DNA of 11,123 bases, from the NCBI GenBank assembly GCA_937935205.1, contig CALGXU010000388.1, forward strand, positions 1-11,123. The letters run 5' to 3'. Numbering within the stretch: position 1 is the first letter of the stretch; the number at the start of each line of letters is the position of its first letter. The translations under genes were made by a program, and so were the position numbers. Below are positions 1 through 6,032 of this stretch, in pieces. The notes under the pieces are model-generated. The model did no database searches and was not told where the DNA came from. It was given only the letters and a program-made list of their open reading frames with translations. This DNA is from an uncultured Rothia sp. Lineage in GTDB: Bacteria > Actinomycetota > Actinomycetes > Actinomycetales > Micrococcaceae.

Positions 1-92
1 ATGCGCGAGAAACGTTCGGTATCGAAAGTTTTAGAGTCGGTGAGGAAGGTGCCATCCATATCGACGGCAACGATGGAGGGCTTAGTCTGCAT
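1..92 (-). CDS. HAD-superfamily hydrolase, N-terminal fragment (cut by window edge)
   Basis: Only the first 30 codons are present; the gene continues past the left edge. The translation starts MQTKPSIVAVDMDGTFLTDS. DMDGT is the HAD motif I (DxDGT), in which the first Asp (residue 11) is the phosphoryl-acceptor nucleophile and the second the general acid. DMDGT followed by a hydroxylated or small residue very near the N-terminus is typical of Cof-type HAD phosphatases, which act on sugar phosphates or similar small phosphorylated metabolites in the cytoplasm. The start ATG is at 92-90, preceded at a good distance by AGAAAGG as ribosome binding site. The gene is divergent from the DoxX-family gene. 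The exact subfamily and substrate cannot be called from 30 residues. Confidence 0.75.
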   Translation of the reverse strand, partial: MQTKPSIVAVDMDGTFLTDSKTFDTERFSR

Positions 93-321
93 GCTGTGCC
101 TTTCTGACTCTGCTTCCCCATGCAGGCTGGGGTGCGTCTGCGGCTGTGTCTCTTTAAGGGTCTCACGTTTTTGAGCTCCTGCAGACGGTATGCGGGTGTT
201 TTTTGAGCATAGAGCGCCGTCACAAAACGTCATCTAAAACCCCTATTTTTAGGGCGCAGGTCACTTTTTAGCCCCATTTTCACCACTTTTTACACCCTTT
301 TTCCTCTACGAACTGAATTTA
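93..321. promoter_or_regulatory. Divergent intergenic region with promoter-like A/T-rich tracts
   Basis: This gap separates the HAD hydrolase (minus) from the DoxX-type gene (plus) and must hold both promoters. I cannot assign confident -35/-10 pairs. It contains a small hairpin at 241-254 (CCCTA, TTTT loop, TAGGG) and an imperfect tandem repeat at 262-305. The half next to the plus-strand gene is much richer in T than the coding regions. Confidence 0.4.
262..305 (+). repeat. Imperfect 22-bp tandem repeat upstream of the DoxX gene
   Basis: Two adjacent 22-bp units (262-283 and 284-305) both begin CACTTTTTA. They agree at about 17 of 22 positions, sharing the C-rich middle and a second TTTT run. 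The period is close to two turns of B-DNA, so the T-tracts face the same side of the helix. They could be paired protein-binding sites or an intrinsically curved upstream element, but a slippage relic is equally possible. Confidence 0.4.
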
Positions 322-349
322 CTTGAAGTGTAAAACTTTACCTGTCAAG
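322..349 (+). promoter_or_regulatory. 28-bp palindromic operator-like site at the 5' end of the DoxX gene
   Basis: The left half reads CTTGA, AGT, GTAAA. The right half reads TTTAC, CTG, TCAAG. They are separated by the 2-bp centre AC. Ten of the 13 positions in each arm are perfectly symmetric, with the mismatches confined to the 3-bp interior block. Such a two-block palindrome is typical of a dimeric winged-helix repressor (MarR- or TetR-like) site; DoxX-type genes are often under redox- or quinone-sensing regulators of these kinds. It ends 9 bp before the ATG at 359, where a bound protein would block transcription. Regulator identity is not visible here. Confidence 0.55.
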
Positions 350-358
350 CTTGAATGC

Positions 359-772
359 ATGAACAACGACACCATGAAATCCACCGGCCTGCTCATCCTC
401 CGACTCGTCTTCGGCTTCGTCATGATCATGCACGGAACCCAGAAAGCATTCGAATGGACCCCCGCGGGCACCATCGCTTCCTTCGAACAAATGGGCATCC
501 CCATGGCAGCCGCAGCAGCATACTTCGCCATGGCAACCGAACTGGTCGGCGGCATCATGATTATCCTGGGTGCAGGCACCCGCATCGCGGCAGCCGCATC
601 CGTCGTATCCATGAGCGGTGCGCTCTTCTTCGTCCACCTCGCAGCAGGTTTCTCCGCATCTAAGGGCGGTTACGAATACGTCCTCACCCTCGCCGCAGTA
701 GCCGCCGCCCTCGCTCTCACCGGCGCAGGCAAGTTCTCCATCGACGCGCTCATCACCGCGCGGCGCAAGTAA
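359..772 (+). CDS. DoxX family membrane protein
   Basis: A 137-residue integral membrane protein of the DoxX family. Four hydrophobic segments are evident: about residues 10-27 (LLILRLVFGFVMIMHG), 43-65, 71-93 and 101-121. The N-terminal R-x-x-x-G-x-x-x-x-x-H-G pattern is the family hallmark. Members sit in the cytoplasmic membrane and have been linked to thiol or redox homeostasis and quinone-related functions, but the activity of this one is unknown. Start choice is uncertain. A TTG at 323 lies inside the palindromic site and is unlikely. ATG at 359 and ATG at 374 are both possible, and neither has a clear Shine-Dalgarno, so a leaderless or near-leaderless mRNA is plausible. It is a single-gene unit, the only plus-strand gene here, and a terminator lies about 160 bp downstream. 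Confidence 0.85.
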   Translation: MNNDTMKSTGLLILRLVFGFVMIMHGTQKAFEWTPAGTIASFEQMGIPMAAAAAYFAMATELVGGIMIILGAGTRIAAAASVVSMSGALFFVHLAAGFSASKGGYEYVLTLAAVAAALALTGAGKFSIDALITARRK

Positions 773-935
773 GCTTTGAACCACCTCCTGCCTCCACGCA
801 TAACCTCAAGGCAGGCAATCACCGATAGGTTCACCAGACTTCACCGCCGGCCGCCCTCATTCCGGCAGAGGACGACCGCATCTACCCGCGGTGAAGAGAG
901 TGCGCGGAATGCGATAGCCCGCACCGCCACTTTGC
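773..935 (+). other. Gene-free, hairpin-rich 3' region of the DoxX transcript
   Basis: No credible gene is visible between the DoxX stop and the terminator. The stretch is strongly structured. A 7-bp stem joins 787-793 and 809-815 (CCTGCCT with AGGCAGG). A longer-range 9-bp stem joins 839-847 and 888-896 (CTTCACCGC with GCGGTGAAG), enclosing a smaller CCGG/CCGG pairing. With the terminator hairpin this makes three successive structures. It could be a long structured 3' UTR or a 3'-UTR-derived small RNA; neither is proven. Confidence 0.35.
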
Positions 936-974
936 GATGCCCCCGATAGTATGGGTCGGGGGCATCACCTTTTA
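936..974 (+). terminator. Rho-independent terminator for the DoxX transcript
   Basis: A perfect 11-bp stem (GATGCCCCCGA at 936-946 with TCGGGGGCATC at 956-966), a 9-nt loop, then ACCTTTT. The T-run lies on the plus-strand side, so it terminates plus-strand transcription, of which the DoxX gene is the only source here. Confidence 0.8.
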
Positions 975-1026
975 ACCCTAAAAACACCCCACAAAACCCC
1001 AGACATATAAACCTTCAGACACGCAA

Positions 1027-1060
1027 GCGGCGGCCCCTCCCCCACGGGAAGAGCCGCCGC
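1027..1060 (-). terminator. Hairpin downstream of the tRNA, candidate terminator
   Basis: An 8-bp GC stem (GCGGCGGC at 1027-1034 with GCCGCCGC at 1053-1060) with a further short TCCC/GGGA pairing inside. It lies 36 bp beyond the 3' end of the minus-strand tRNA. There is no real U-run on the minus-strand side, so it is a strong hairpin but not a canonical terminator; it may also block 3' exonucleases. Confidence 0.5.
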
Positions 1061-1095
1061 CCATCTATACCGCGCATCTACGCGCGTCTATACTG

Positions 1096-1169
1096 TGCCC
1101 CCACTGGGACTCGAACCCAGAACACAAGGATTTTAAGTCCTCTGTCTCTGCCAATTGGACTATGAGGGC
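1096..1169 (-). tRNA. tRNA with UAA anticodon (tRNA-Leu by anticodon), short variable loop
   Basis: It folds as a complete cloverleaf on the minus strand. The acceptor stem is GCCCTCA (1169-1163) with TGGGGGC (1103-1097), including one G-U pair. The D stem is 3 bp (GTC/GAC). The anticodon stem is GAGGA (1142-1138) with TCCTT (1130-1126), and its loop CTTAAAA puts UAA at 1135-1133. The T arm is CTGGG / TTCGAGT / CCCAG. The discriminator is A (1096), and CCA is not encoded. The anticodon reads the leucine codon UUA. The variable region is only 5 nt (GTGTT), giving 74 nt in total. Canonical bacterial tRNA-Leu is class II, with a long variable arm and about 85 nt. The body looks more like a class I tRNA such as tRNA-Lys. 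Confidence 0.92.
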
Positions 1170-1196
1170 GTATCCCGAACAGTCCGGGACACAAAT

Positions 1197-1225
1197 ATTT
1201 ATTATTCCACGAAAACGCACTCGAA
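1197..1225 (-). promoter_or_regulatory. Putative tRNA promoter
   Basis: On the minus strand TTCGAG (1225-1220) and ATAAAT (1202-1197) are separated by 17 bp, about 30 bp upstream of the tRNA 5' end. The region is conspicuously A/T-rich. A small imperfect hairpin (CCCG/CGGG, 1174-1187) lies between it and the tRNA and may fall in the 5' leader removed by RNase P. The hexamers match the consensus only moderately. Confidence 0.4.
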
Positions 1226-1330
1226 TCTAAGCAGAAACACATTTCAAACAGTTCCCGGCGCCCCACCGCAGCAAGCACCACGCAAAGCACCGGTGGGTGG
1301 CTAAGCTAGACAGCTCGCAAGCACCAGGCG

Positions 1331-1371
1331 CAAAACAGGCGGTGCAGAAGACCGAAGTCTTCCACACCGCC
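1331..1371 (-). terminator. Rho-independent terminator after ndh
   Basis: On the minus strand the stem is GGCGGTG (1371-1365) with CACCGCC (1344-1338) outside, a 2x2 mismatch, then GAAGAC with GTCTTC capped by a C(UUCG)G tetraloop. It is followed by TGTTTTG. Both stem and tail point to termination of minus-strand transcription from ndh, whose stop is 56 bp upstream. A weaker hairpin (AGGGG/CCCCT, 1397-1416) lies between stop and terminator. Confidence 0.85.
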
Positions 1372-1426
1372 CATTGCTTTATCTCAAATGCGCTACCTCA
1401 GGGGCATACCCCTAAGTCAGGCTATT

Positions 1427-2812
1427 TTAGAGCTTTGCCTTCTGGCGTGCCGGTGCAGTACCGGTTGCTTCCTGGAATGCCAGGCGCGGGGAACGCTGGT
1501 GGCGAATCGAGGAGGTGTCGCGGCCGAAGACCTGGTTCAGGGCCCAGGTGGTCATAACGCGAACGGTACGCTCGGTGGTGGGGATTGCAGAGCCGTGGTA
1601 GCCGCGGTGCATAATCCATGCCAGCGGGCCGCCAATGGTCTTGCCCTTGAAGTTTGCAACGCCCTTCCACAGGCCCAGACCTGCCACAACACCGATGGTC
1701 TCGTGGTAGTAGTCGGTCAGGGGCTCGCCGCGGCGAGCAGCCAGCAGGTTCTTAGCCAGAACAACAGCCTGGCGGGAAGCGTGCTGAGCGTTGGGAACGC
1801 AGAAGCCGCCCACGCCGCCGCCGGAGAGATCCGGAACAGCTGCGTTGTCGCCTGCTGCCCAAGCGCCCTCGACCACGCCGTCGTCGCCGGTGACGCGCAG
1901 GTCTGCGCTCACGCGAACGCGGCCACGCTCGTCGATCGGGAAGTCAGTGTTCTTCAGCATCGGGGATGCCGCCACACCCGCGGTCCAAATCAGGGTGTCG
2001 GTCTTGATCTCGCCTGCGGGGGACTTGTCAGCCATGTTGATCAGCTGCAGGTTGCCATCGGTTGCGTCGGAGAGGGAGGTGTTCAGCAGGATCTCGATGC
2101 CGCGTGCACGCAGCTCTGCAACAACCTTCTCTGCACGGTCTGCGGGAACCTCGGGCATGATGCGCGGTGCAGCCTCAACCATGACGAAGTGCAGGTCAGA
2201 AACGGAGAGACGCTCGTTGCGCTCCACAGCAACGCGTGCCATGTCCTCGAGCTCGGAGATGGTCTCAACACCGGCGAAGCCACCACCCACGACGACGAAG
2301 GTCAGGGCGCGGCGGCGTGCTTCAGCGTCGGACAGCATGGATGCAACCTCGATGCGGTCCAGAACCCAGTTACGAACGGAGACTGCCTCTTCAATGGTCT
2401 TCAGACCGATAGCAACCTCTGCCAGACCCGGAATCGGGAATGCGCGGGTCACAGCGCCTGCACCGAGAACGATCTCGTCGTACTTCAGCTCGAAGGGCTC
2501 ACCGTTGTCGGTGGGCTCAACAACAGCGGTGCGCTCTGCGTGGTTGATGGAGACAACGCGGCCGGGAATCAGCTCGGTGTCGCGCAGGTGCTGGCGCAGC
2601 GGCACAGTTGCGTTACGGCCTTCCATGGAACCTGCTGCAACCTCAGGGAGGAAGGGCTGGTAAGTCATGTAGGGGTTCGGCTCAACGATGGTGACGACGC
2701 CACCGGTCTCCTTGATAGCCTTCTGAATCTTCTTAGCAACGGTGAAGCCGACGTAGCCGCCACCGACGATCAGGACGCGAGGACGGTCCTGTGCCACCTT
2801 AGTGAATGCCAT
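1427..2812 (-). CDS. ndh: Type II NADH:quinone oxidoreductase (NDH-2), NAD(P)/FAD-dependent
   Basis: A 461-residue two-dinucleotide-fold flavoprotein. It oxidises NADH and passes electrons via FAD to the membrane quinone pool (menaquinone in actinobacteria) without pumping protons; it is peripheral on the inner face of the membrane. The FAD-binding Rossmann motif is GGGYVG at residues 17-22, followed by an acidic strand end (VTIVEPN) and the NDH-2-typical YMTYQPFLPEVAAG. The second, NADH-binding motif is VVVGGGFAGVET at about 170-185. The second FAD-contacting block is AWAAGDNAAVPD at about 315-325, followed by the conserved NAQHASRQ segment. Length fits the actinobacterial family (about 450-470). 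Start ATG at 2812 has AGGAAG eight bases upstream. It is monocistronic: its own terminator lies downstream and a long gap upstream. Confidence 0.93.
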   Translation of the reverse strand: MAFTKVAQDRPRVLIVGGGYVGFTVAKKIQKAIKETGGVVTIVEPNPYMTYQPFLPEVAAGSMEGRNATVPLRQHLRDTELIPGRVVSINHAERTAVVEPTDNGEPFELKYDEIVLGAGAVTRAFPIPGLAEVAIGLKTIEEAVSVRNWVLDRIEVASMLSDAEARRRALTFVVVGGGFAGVETISELEDMARVAVERNERLSVSDLHFVMVEAAPRIMPEVPADRAEKVVAELRARGIEILLNTSLSDATDGNLQLINMADKSPAGEIKTDTLIWTAGVAASPMLKNTDFPIDERGRVRVSADLRVTGDDGVVEGAWAAGDNAAVPDLSGGGVGGFCVPNAQHASRQAVVLAKNLLAARRGEPLTDYYHETIGVVAGLGLWKGVANFKGKTIGGPLAWIMHRGYHGSAIPTTERTVRVMTTWALNQVFGRDTSSIRHQRSPRLAFQEATGTAPARQKAKL

Positions 2813-3192
2813 TTTGTTACTTCCTAGTCTTTAGGTACCGAGGTTCGGTAGCCCCGGTAGGTTGGTATGTGCAACTTTCGGCTCGTTCCGAAAGCTCCCC
2901 TGACGAACAAAGCGGCTCGCTCTGGAAGTCCTTGCGCAACGCGAAGTGGCTAGCAGCACGAGCCTGTCTATCACATACCTGTTGTCTTTTATTTTACGCC
3001 TTTGTTTAGGTGATTTCGCACTTATGCCCCCTTTGAGCTGACCCTAAGTTAAAAGTTTTGAAGATATGAACAGGGTTCATCTCGTGATGCGGGTTACGGT
3101 CTAAATCACTCTTTCCGTTTTTTGCGCGGTATGTTCGATATTTTCGTTTATTGGGGCGTTCCCCCTTCAAAAGCCAGACTCAAACAACAAGA
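2813..3192. promoter_or_regulatory. Long intergenic region upstream of ndh
   Basis: About 380 bp without a credible gene, between the protease terminator and ndh. Nearest ndh are two compact inverted repeats that would fold in its 5' leader: TACCGA/TCGGTA at 2836-2850 and CTTTCGG/CCGAAAG at 2875-2894. The A/T-rich stretch at 2985-3005 (minus-strand TAAAAT-like) is the best place for the ndh promoter. A 21-bp palindrome lies further upstream at 3063-3083. No repeat or mobile-element remnant is recognised. Confidence 0.45.
3063..3083. promoter_or_regulatory. 21-bp inverted repeat, candidate operator
   Basis: The arms GATATGAAC (3063-3071) and GTTCATCTC (3075-3083) flank the spacer AGG. The inner ATGAAC/GTTCAT is perfect, and the two outer pairs also match after one mismatch. 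Size and symmetry suit a dimeric regulator. It lies about 250 bp upstream of ndh, the only gene whose promoter region it could belong to; the neighbouring protease gene ends there. Confidence 0.35.
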
Positions 3193-3222
3193 CCCGGGGC
3201 TAACTCAAAAGTCAGCCCCGGG
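3193..3222 (-). terminator. Rho-independent terminator after the S8 protease gene
   Basis: A 12-bp stem with one mismatch (CCCGGGGCTAAC at 3193-3204 with GTCAGCCCCGGG at 3211-3222) and a 6-nt loop. On the minus strand it is followed by the U-rich TCTTGTTGTTTG. It begins 28 bp beyond the protease stop and closes the central minus-strand gene block. Confidence 0.82.
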
Positions 3223-3249
3223 CGAACAGAAAAACGTCATCAAACAGCG

Positions 3250-4863
3250 TTACCGAGAGGTCCGGCGAGCACCTCGCTGAGAACCCGGATGATGCGCCGC
3301 CACACGAGCCATCCGCGCAGCCTCACCCGCACTCACATGCAGCCTGTGCAAACGATGCACCGAACCAGCCGTAATAATCGTCAGCCACAACACCAGCGCC
3401 GCCAAAATCACCGGCGGCAACCAGCCACGATCCTCCGGAGGACGACGCGCATCCGGCGCAGCCGCCTTCACGATGCTCTCACCCTCCTCATGAACCGGGG
3501 CAGCATCACTCGGAGTCGGCTCACTCACCTGCTGCTTACGATGCACCGCAATCCACTCAGAAATCGAACCCAACGGATTAGCCGTCACCGCAGGCGACGC
3601 CAAAGCCATCGCATCCTGCGGATTGAACACACCGTAGCCATACAGCGGATCACGGCCCGTCGCACCAGCATCATCAGCCGAAGCAATCAAACGCTGAGCC
3701 AGCTGAGCCGCCGACTCCTTCGGATACTTCTGCTTCAACAACGCCGCAACACCAGTCACCAGCGGGGCAGCAGCCGAAGAACCCGACCACAGCATGTACC
3801 CGTTACCGGGAGCTGCCGCAATCATATCCGTACTCGGAGCAACCACAGCAATCGAAATGCCCTGAGTAGACGACCCCTCAGAAACCTGCTTATTCCGGTC
3901 AATACCACCAACCGTCAACACGCCAGGAATCGTCGCCGGAGCACCAACCTGCGTCAAGCCGCTACCGCGGTTACCCGCAGCCGCAACAATCAGCACGCCC
4001 TTCTGCTCCGCATAGGCAAACGCCTCATCCCAGCTCTGCGGCCAACTCGTCTTATTCGAGCCAATCGACATGTTAATAATCTGAGCTCCGTTATCGACCG
4101 CATAACGCACCGCCGCAGGGATCTGCTCATCAATGCTCTTACCGCCGGTCGTACCCATATTCAGCGAAATCGGCAGAATCTTCGCATCGGGAGCTACACC
4201 AATCACACCGGTCGGCTTACCCGGCTGACCCGCAATCGCAGAATAGCCCTGCGTATCGTGGCCGTGACCGGCAATCAGAGAGGCCACCTCCGTGCCGTGC
4301 ATCGGCTCAGCACCCAGGCCCTTCCAGCCGTCCTCGCTACCCACGCCCGAAGCGTCATAACCGCGCAGCACGTTACCCTCAAGATCCGGGTGGGTGCCGT
4401 CCACACCCGTATCAATCACAGCAACTGTCACGCCCTTACCCGTAGCCTGCGACCACAAGGACGTAATACCGTACTCCTTCAGCCAGTACTCGCGCTGACG
4501 GACATCATCACCATTCGTGGTTGACGCGCCCTGGCTCGGAGTCGCAGAAGTCTTCGGCACCGCAGTACCCGACGGCGAAGGAGTCGCCGTCACCTCCCTC
4601 TTAGGGCTCGGCGACGCAGAAGCAGAAGGGGCCGGGTCCGTCGCCCAGGCGGCAGGCGCCAGCGGGGTCCACAACGGCAGAAGAGTCAACGCGGCACTGG
4701 CGCCCAAAGCTGCAACCTTAGGGATGCGGCGAGTAGCGCCTCGGTCAGAACCCACCGAGGCGCGCACACCAAATACACGAGATACACGAGACGCACAGGC
4801 GAAAGACGGTGCAAAAGACCAGCTGGTCAGGGGCATACCTCGCCGACGCTCAGAATGGAACAT
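3250..4863 (-). CDS. Membrane-anchored S8 (subtilisin-like) serine protease, mycosin-like
   Basis: A 537-residue exported subtilase. The catalytic triad is visible: Asp151 in AVIDTGVDGTHPD, His189 in MHGTEVASLIAG and Ser363 in SGSSAAAPLV. The oxyanion Asn298 is in AAAGNRG. The order is basic N-terminus, hydrophobic segment about 49-74 (signal peptide or anchor), a low-complexity Pro/Ser/Thr/Ala linker (75-115), the S8 domain (about 120-425), another linker, a C-terminal transmembrane helix at about 482-501, and a short basic tail. This secretion signal, S8 domain and C-terminal anchor layout is that of mycosins (MycP) of type VII secretion, but no ESX gene is in the window, so substrate and pathway are open. 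ATG at 4863 has GAGGAG 7 bp upstream. The signal n-region of about 48 residues is unusually long; an internal Met10 is the only nearby alternative start. Confidence 0.9.
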   Translation of the reverse strand: MFHSERRRGMPLTSWSFAPSFACASRVSRVFGVRASVGSDRGATRRIPKVAALGASAALTLLPLWTPLAPAAWATDPAPSASASPSPKREVTATPSPSGTAVPKTSATPSQGASTTNGDDVRQREYWLKEYGITSLWSQATGKGVTVAVIDTGVDGTHPDLEGNVLRGYDASGVGSEDGWKGLGAEPMHGTEVASLIAGHGHDTQGYSAIAGQPGKPTGVIGVAPDAKILPISLNMGTTGGKSIDEQIPAAVRYAVDNGAQIINMSIGSNKTSWPQSWDEAFAYAEQKGVLIVAAAGNRGSGLTQVGAPATIPGVLTVGGIDRNKQVSEGSSTQGISIAVVAPSTDMIAAAPGNGYMLWSGSSAAAPLVTGVAALLKQKYPKESAAQLAQRLIASADDAGATGRDPLYGYGVFNPQDAMALASPAVTANPLGSISEWIAVHRKQQVSEPTPSDAAPVHEEGESIVKAAAPDARRPPEDRGWLPPVILAALVLWLTIITAGSVHRLHRLHVSAGEAARMARVAAHHPGSQRGARRTSR

Positions 4864-4883
4864 TAAAACTCCTCAAGCTGAGC

Positions 4884-4915
4884 CGCGCCGTGAACCACCA
4901 TCGGTTCACGGCGCG
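4884..4915 (-). terminator. 13-bp perfect hairpin between ppx and the S8 protease gene
   Basis: CGCGCCGTGAACC (4884-4896) pairs without mismatch with 4903-4915 around a 6-nt loop. It begins 12 bp after the ppx stop and ends about 20 bp before the protease start codon, just upstream of its ribosome binding site. There is no immediate U-run, so it may act as a partial terminator or an mRNA-stability/processing element that sets different levels of the two genes. Confidence 0.5.
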
Positions 4916-4926
4916 AGCGCTCAAGC

Positions 4927-5880
4927 CTACAGCTGGGACAGAGCGATACCGTCCAGAATGTCGTGCTCGCTGACGGTCACCGAATCCACGGCACCATCAG
5001 TCATCTCATTCAGACGGGTCAGGATGCGGGCGTAAATCGTCGCGCCGGCACCAATCACATCCACCCGGCCGGGGTGCATGTAGCCAAGCTCCTCACGCTC
5101 GGTGCGGTTCAGCGAAGCCAACCAGCGGGCGGTCTTCTGAACGGTCTCCACCGAGAAGCTCTGAGCGTTAATAGCCTCAGAATCATAGCGGTCCAGACCC
5201 AGCGCAGCGGCAGCCACAGTGGTCGCGGTACCAGCCACAGCCACCACGCGGCGCGCATCCTGCAGGGGCACCGTCTTACGCGCCACCTCGAGAGCCTCGT
5301 CAGTATCAGCCTCAACGCGAGCAATCTGCGACTCGGTCGCCGGGGCACTGAGCATGTGACGCTCAGTCAGGCGCACACAACCAATATTGACGCTGCGGGA
5401 AGCCTTCACACCCGACTCGTCACCGAGCACGAACTCAGTCGAACCGCCGCCCAGATCGAACACCAGGGTGTCACCATCGCCGTAACCGACAGCGCGCACC
5501 GCACCCGCGAAGGACAGTGCGGCTTCCTCATCACCGCTAATAACCTCAGGCTCAATACCCAAAATCTCGCGGATACTGTCCACGAACACCTGGCGGTTAC
5601 CCGCATCGCGAGTCGCACTGGTCGCCACGAAACGCACCGAATCAGCGCCGTGCTCCTTCAGCAACTGTGCGTACTCACGAGCCGCAGCGAAAGTACGGTC
5701 CAGCGCCTCCTGCGCCAGCCAGCCGGTCGCGTCCACGCCCTGACCCAGACGCACAATGCGCATCTCACGCACAACGTCCTTCAGGACGGTCTTCTCAACC
5801 CCGTCCACCACCTCAGTAGTGGAATCAGCAATCAGCAGGCGAATAGAGTTCGTACCGCAGTCAATCGCACCAACGCGCAC
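4927..5880 (-). CDS. ppx: Exopolyphosphatase, Ppx/GppA family
   Basis: A 317-residue enzyme of the ASKHA fold that releases orthophosphate processively from inorganic polyphosphate; related GppA enzymes hydrolyse pppGpp. Visible motifs are phosphate-1 DCGTNSIRLLI (residues 7-17), VATSATRDA (85-93), the ISGDEEA segment with the likely catalytic Glu (114-120), phosphate-2 DLGGGSTE (142-149) and NIGCVRLTE (165-173). Length matches the short actinobacterial Ppx type lacking the C-terminal HD-like domain of E. coli Ppx. The start is GTG at 5880, placed by AAAGGAA seven bases upstream and by the N-terminal motif. It follows the DUF501 gene by about 150 bp on the same strand, the usual actinobacterial order. 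Confidence 0.93.
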   Translation of the reverse strand: MRVGAIDCGTNSIRLLIADSTTEVVDGVEKTVLKDVVREMRIVRLGQGVDATGWLAQEALDRTFAAAREYAQLLKEHGADSVRFVATSATRDAGNRQVFVDSIREILGIEPEVISGDEEAALSFAGAVRAVGYGDGDTLVFDLGGGSTEFVLGDESGVKASRSVNIGCVRLTERHMLSAPATESQIARVEADTDEALEVARKTVPLQDARRVVAVAGTATTVAAAALGLDRYDSEAINAQSFSVETVQKTARWLASLNRTEREELGYMHPGRVDVIGAGATIYARILTRLNEMTDGAVDSVTVSEHDILDGIALSQL

Positions 5881-5929
5881 GGTGGGTTCCTTTCAGGTCT
5901 TCAATACCAATCAGTGCCCAAGGCACAGC

Positions 5930-5967
5930 GAGCGCCGCATGCGAAAAATTTTCGCTTTTCGGCGCTC
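5930..5967. other. Nested inverted repeat upstream of ppx
   Basis: The outer arms are GAGCGCCG (5930-5937) and CGGCGCTC (5960-5967). Inside is a second symmetric block, GCGAAA with TTTCGC (5941-5955). In the minus-strand transcript it would form a two-part stem about 50 nt upstream of the ppx GTG. On the plus-strand side it is followed by TTTCTTCT, but no plus-strand gene precedes it. A transcript processing or attenuation role is possible. Confidence 0.4.
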
Positions 5968-5983
5968 TTTCTTCTATCTATTA

Positions 5984-6019
5984 TGCGCCCGCACCGTCCC
6001 TTACGACGATGCGGGCGCA
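5984..6019 (-). terminator. Hairpin downstream of the DUF501 gene
   Basis: A perfect 10-bp stem (TGCGCCCGCA at 5984-5993 with TGCGGGCGCA at 6010-6019) plus an inner CGT/ACG pairing, starting 13 bp after the DUF501 stop. The minus-strand side continues TAATAGATAGAAG without a U-run, so it is at best a partial terminator between DUF501 and ppx. Confidence 0.45.
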
Positions 6020-6032
6020 CCAGAATCAATAT

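Noticed and set aside
338..784. A 148-codon minus-strand open frame opposite the DoxX gene
   Set aside because: Gly/Glu/Asp/Cys-rich translation typical of antisense noise; the plus-strand frame has four membrane helices and family motifs.
1096..1169. tRNA gene as phage/island attachment site
   Set aside because: No repeat of the tRNA 3' end and no integrase are visible within the window, and the neighbouring genes are housekeeping.
1388..2827. A 479-codon open frame on the plus strand covering all of ndh antisense
   Set aside because: It mirrors the ndh reading frame, is rich in Cys/His/Val/Asn as expected for an antisense of GC-rich code, and has no recognisable domain or ribosome binding site. 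A by-product of codon bias.
3151..4524. A 457-codon plus-strand open frame opposite the S8 protease
   Set aside because: Very Arg/His/Thr/Ser-rich low-information translation, antisense to a gene with intact catalytic motifs; no RBS or family resemblance.
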